From assembly GCF_001458395.1 (NCBI RefSeq), contig NZ_CYSR01000010.1, forward strand, positions 336,579-400,578: a DNA stretch of 64,000 nt, read 5' to 3'. Below, in pieces: positions 63,745 through 64,000 of this stretch. The notes beneath the pieces were generated by a model that saw nothing but the letters and a program-made list of their open reading frames with translations, had not been told where the DNA came from and made no database searches. The stretch comes from Leisingera aquaemixtae. GTDB taxonomy: Bacteria > Pseudomonadota > Alphaproteobacteria > Rhodobacterales > Rhodobacteraceae. Position numbers and translations under genes: made by a program. Each line of letters begins with the position of its first letter. Positions within the stretch are counted from its first letter, which is position 1.

Positions 63745-64000
63745 TCAGATTTCCAGATCGGAAATATCTTTGCCGGCGGTCAGCGCGGCATGGACCCAAT
63801 GCGGTTTGCGGCCGCGCCCGGTCCAGGTTTCTTCCGGATTTTCCGGGTTGCGGTATTTCGGAGCGGCCTTGGCTTTTTTTGCGCCCTGGCGCGACGCAGT
63901 GGCGATCTCGTCCAGCGAGAAACCGTATTTTGCGGCAGCCTCCTCGGCGGCTTTCAAGGCTTCCTGGCGTTCGCGCAGTTCTGCTTCCTGCAGTGCTTTT
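63745..64000 (-). CDS. H-NS histone-like protein, C-terminal part
   Basis: The gene is cut by the right edge; about 84 residues are visible. An N-terminal coiled-coil-like stretch (LQEAELRERQEALKAAEEAA) is followed by a basic linker and the H-NS DNA-binding motif KYRNPENPEETWTGRGRKPH with W, the TWxGRGRxPxW core. H-NS proteins bind AT-rich DNA and silence transferred genes, of possible relevance to the AT-rich passenger genes here. Start not visible. Confidence 0.92.
   Translation of the reverse strand, partial: KALQEAELRERQEALKAAEEAAAKYGFSLDEIATASRQGAKKAKAAPKYRNPENPEETWTGRGRKPHWVHAALTAGKDISDLEI

Overview
The window is a contiguous piece of high-GC alphaproteobacterial chromosome. Gene content and order point to the family Rhodobacteraceae, most likely a marine Roseobacter-group relative of Leisingera or Phaeobacter. 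The main evidence is the TCA and ethylmalonyl-CoA supercluster (lpdA, sucB, sucA, sucD, sucC, mdh, then mcl2, NnrU, DUF1737, mch, sdhCDAB), which follows the order I know from Rhodobacter sphaeroides. Other support comes from phaAB, the mobA-mobB-moeA cluster, H-NS-type and DUF1194 proteins, and high GC (one sucD line counted by hand is 39 of 60 bases). I saw no rRNA, tRNA, CRISPR array, insertion sequence, phage or plasmid module.

Layout. 1-7.2 kb: the end of an unknown gene, an AzlCD amino-acid exporter whose azlC carries an apparent frameshift, then fdhD, mobA, mobB and a moeA fusion for molybdenum cofactor, a membrane protein and greA. 7.4-15.4 kb: a SoxR/VOC divergon, ETF-ubiquinone oxidoreductase, a TPR protein with ispE, a polyprenyl diphosphate synthase, a DUF2007/methyltransferase pair and a DUF465 protein. 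15.5-25.1 kb: a LysR-regulated EamA exporter, a subtilase with a small partner protein, phaB and phaA with palindromic operators, a degenerate EAL protein, and a fatty acid hydroxylase group. 25.1-36.2 kb: a TlpA-like thioredoxin, argH, two small lipoproteins, lysA, a TIGR02302 protein, then ftsE-ftsX-plsC-PPOX overlapping one another.

36.3-59 kb is the central-carbon block. On the minus strand mdh is followed by its own terminator and then the suc operon (sucC, sucD, sucA, sucB, lpdA). Every junction of that operon except sucA-sucB contains passenger genes, several visibly richer in A/T than their hosts. On the plus strand lie mcl2, mch and sdhCDAB. The suc and sdh promoter regions each carry two TGTGATCAC(A/T) palindromes whose centres are 21 or 20 bp apart, which suggests one shared regulator. 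The products join 2-oxoglutarate oxidation, succinyl-CoA and succinate oxidation, malate oxidation, and the malyl-CoA and mesaconyl-CoA steps of acetyl-CoA assimilation; phaAB draws on the same acetyl-CoA and crotonyl/3-hydroxybutyryl pool.

59-64 kb holds a ZIP metal transporter, two small proteins (one preceded by the same CTGC/GCAG palindrome type as phaA), an ornithine decarboxylase with a structured leader, a DUF1989 protein with a hairpin around its ribosome binding site, deoD, and the C-terminal part of an H-NS family protein that runs off the window. The most promising unexplained items are the subtilase with its stand-alone prodomain-like protein, the passenger genes in the suc operon, and the two shared palindrome systems.
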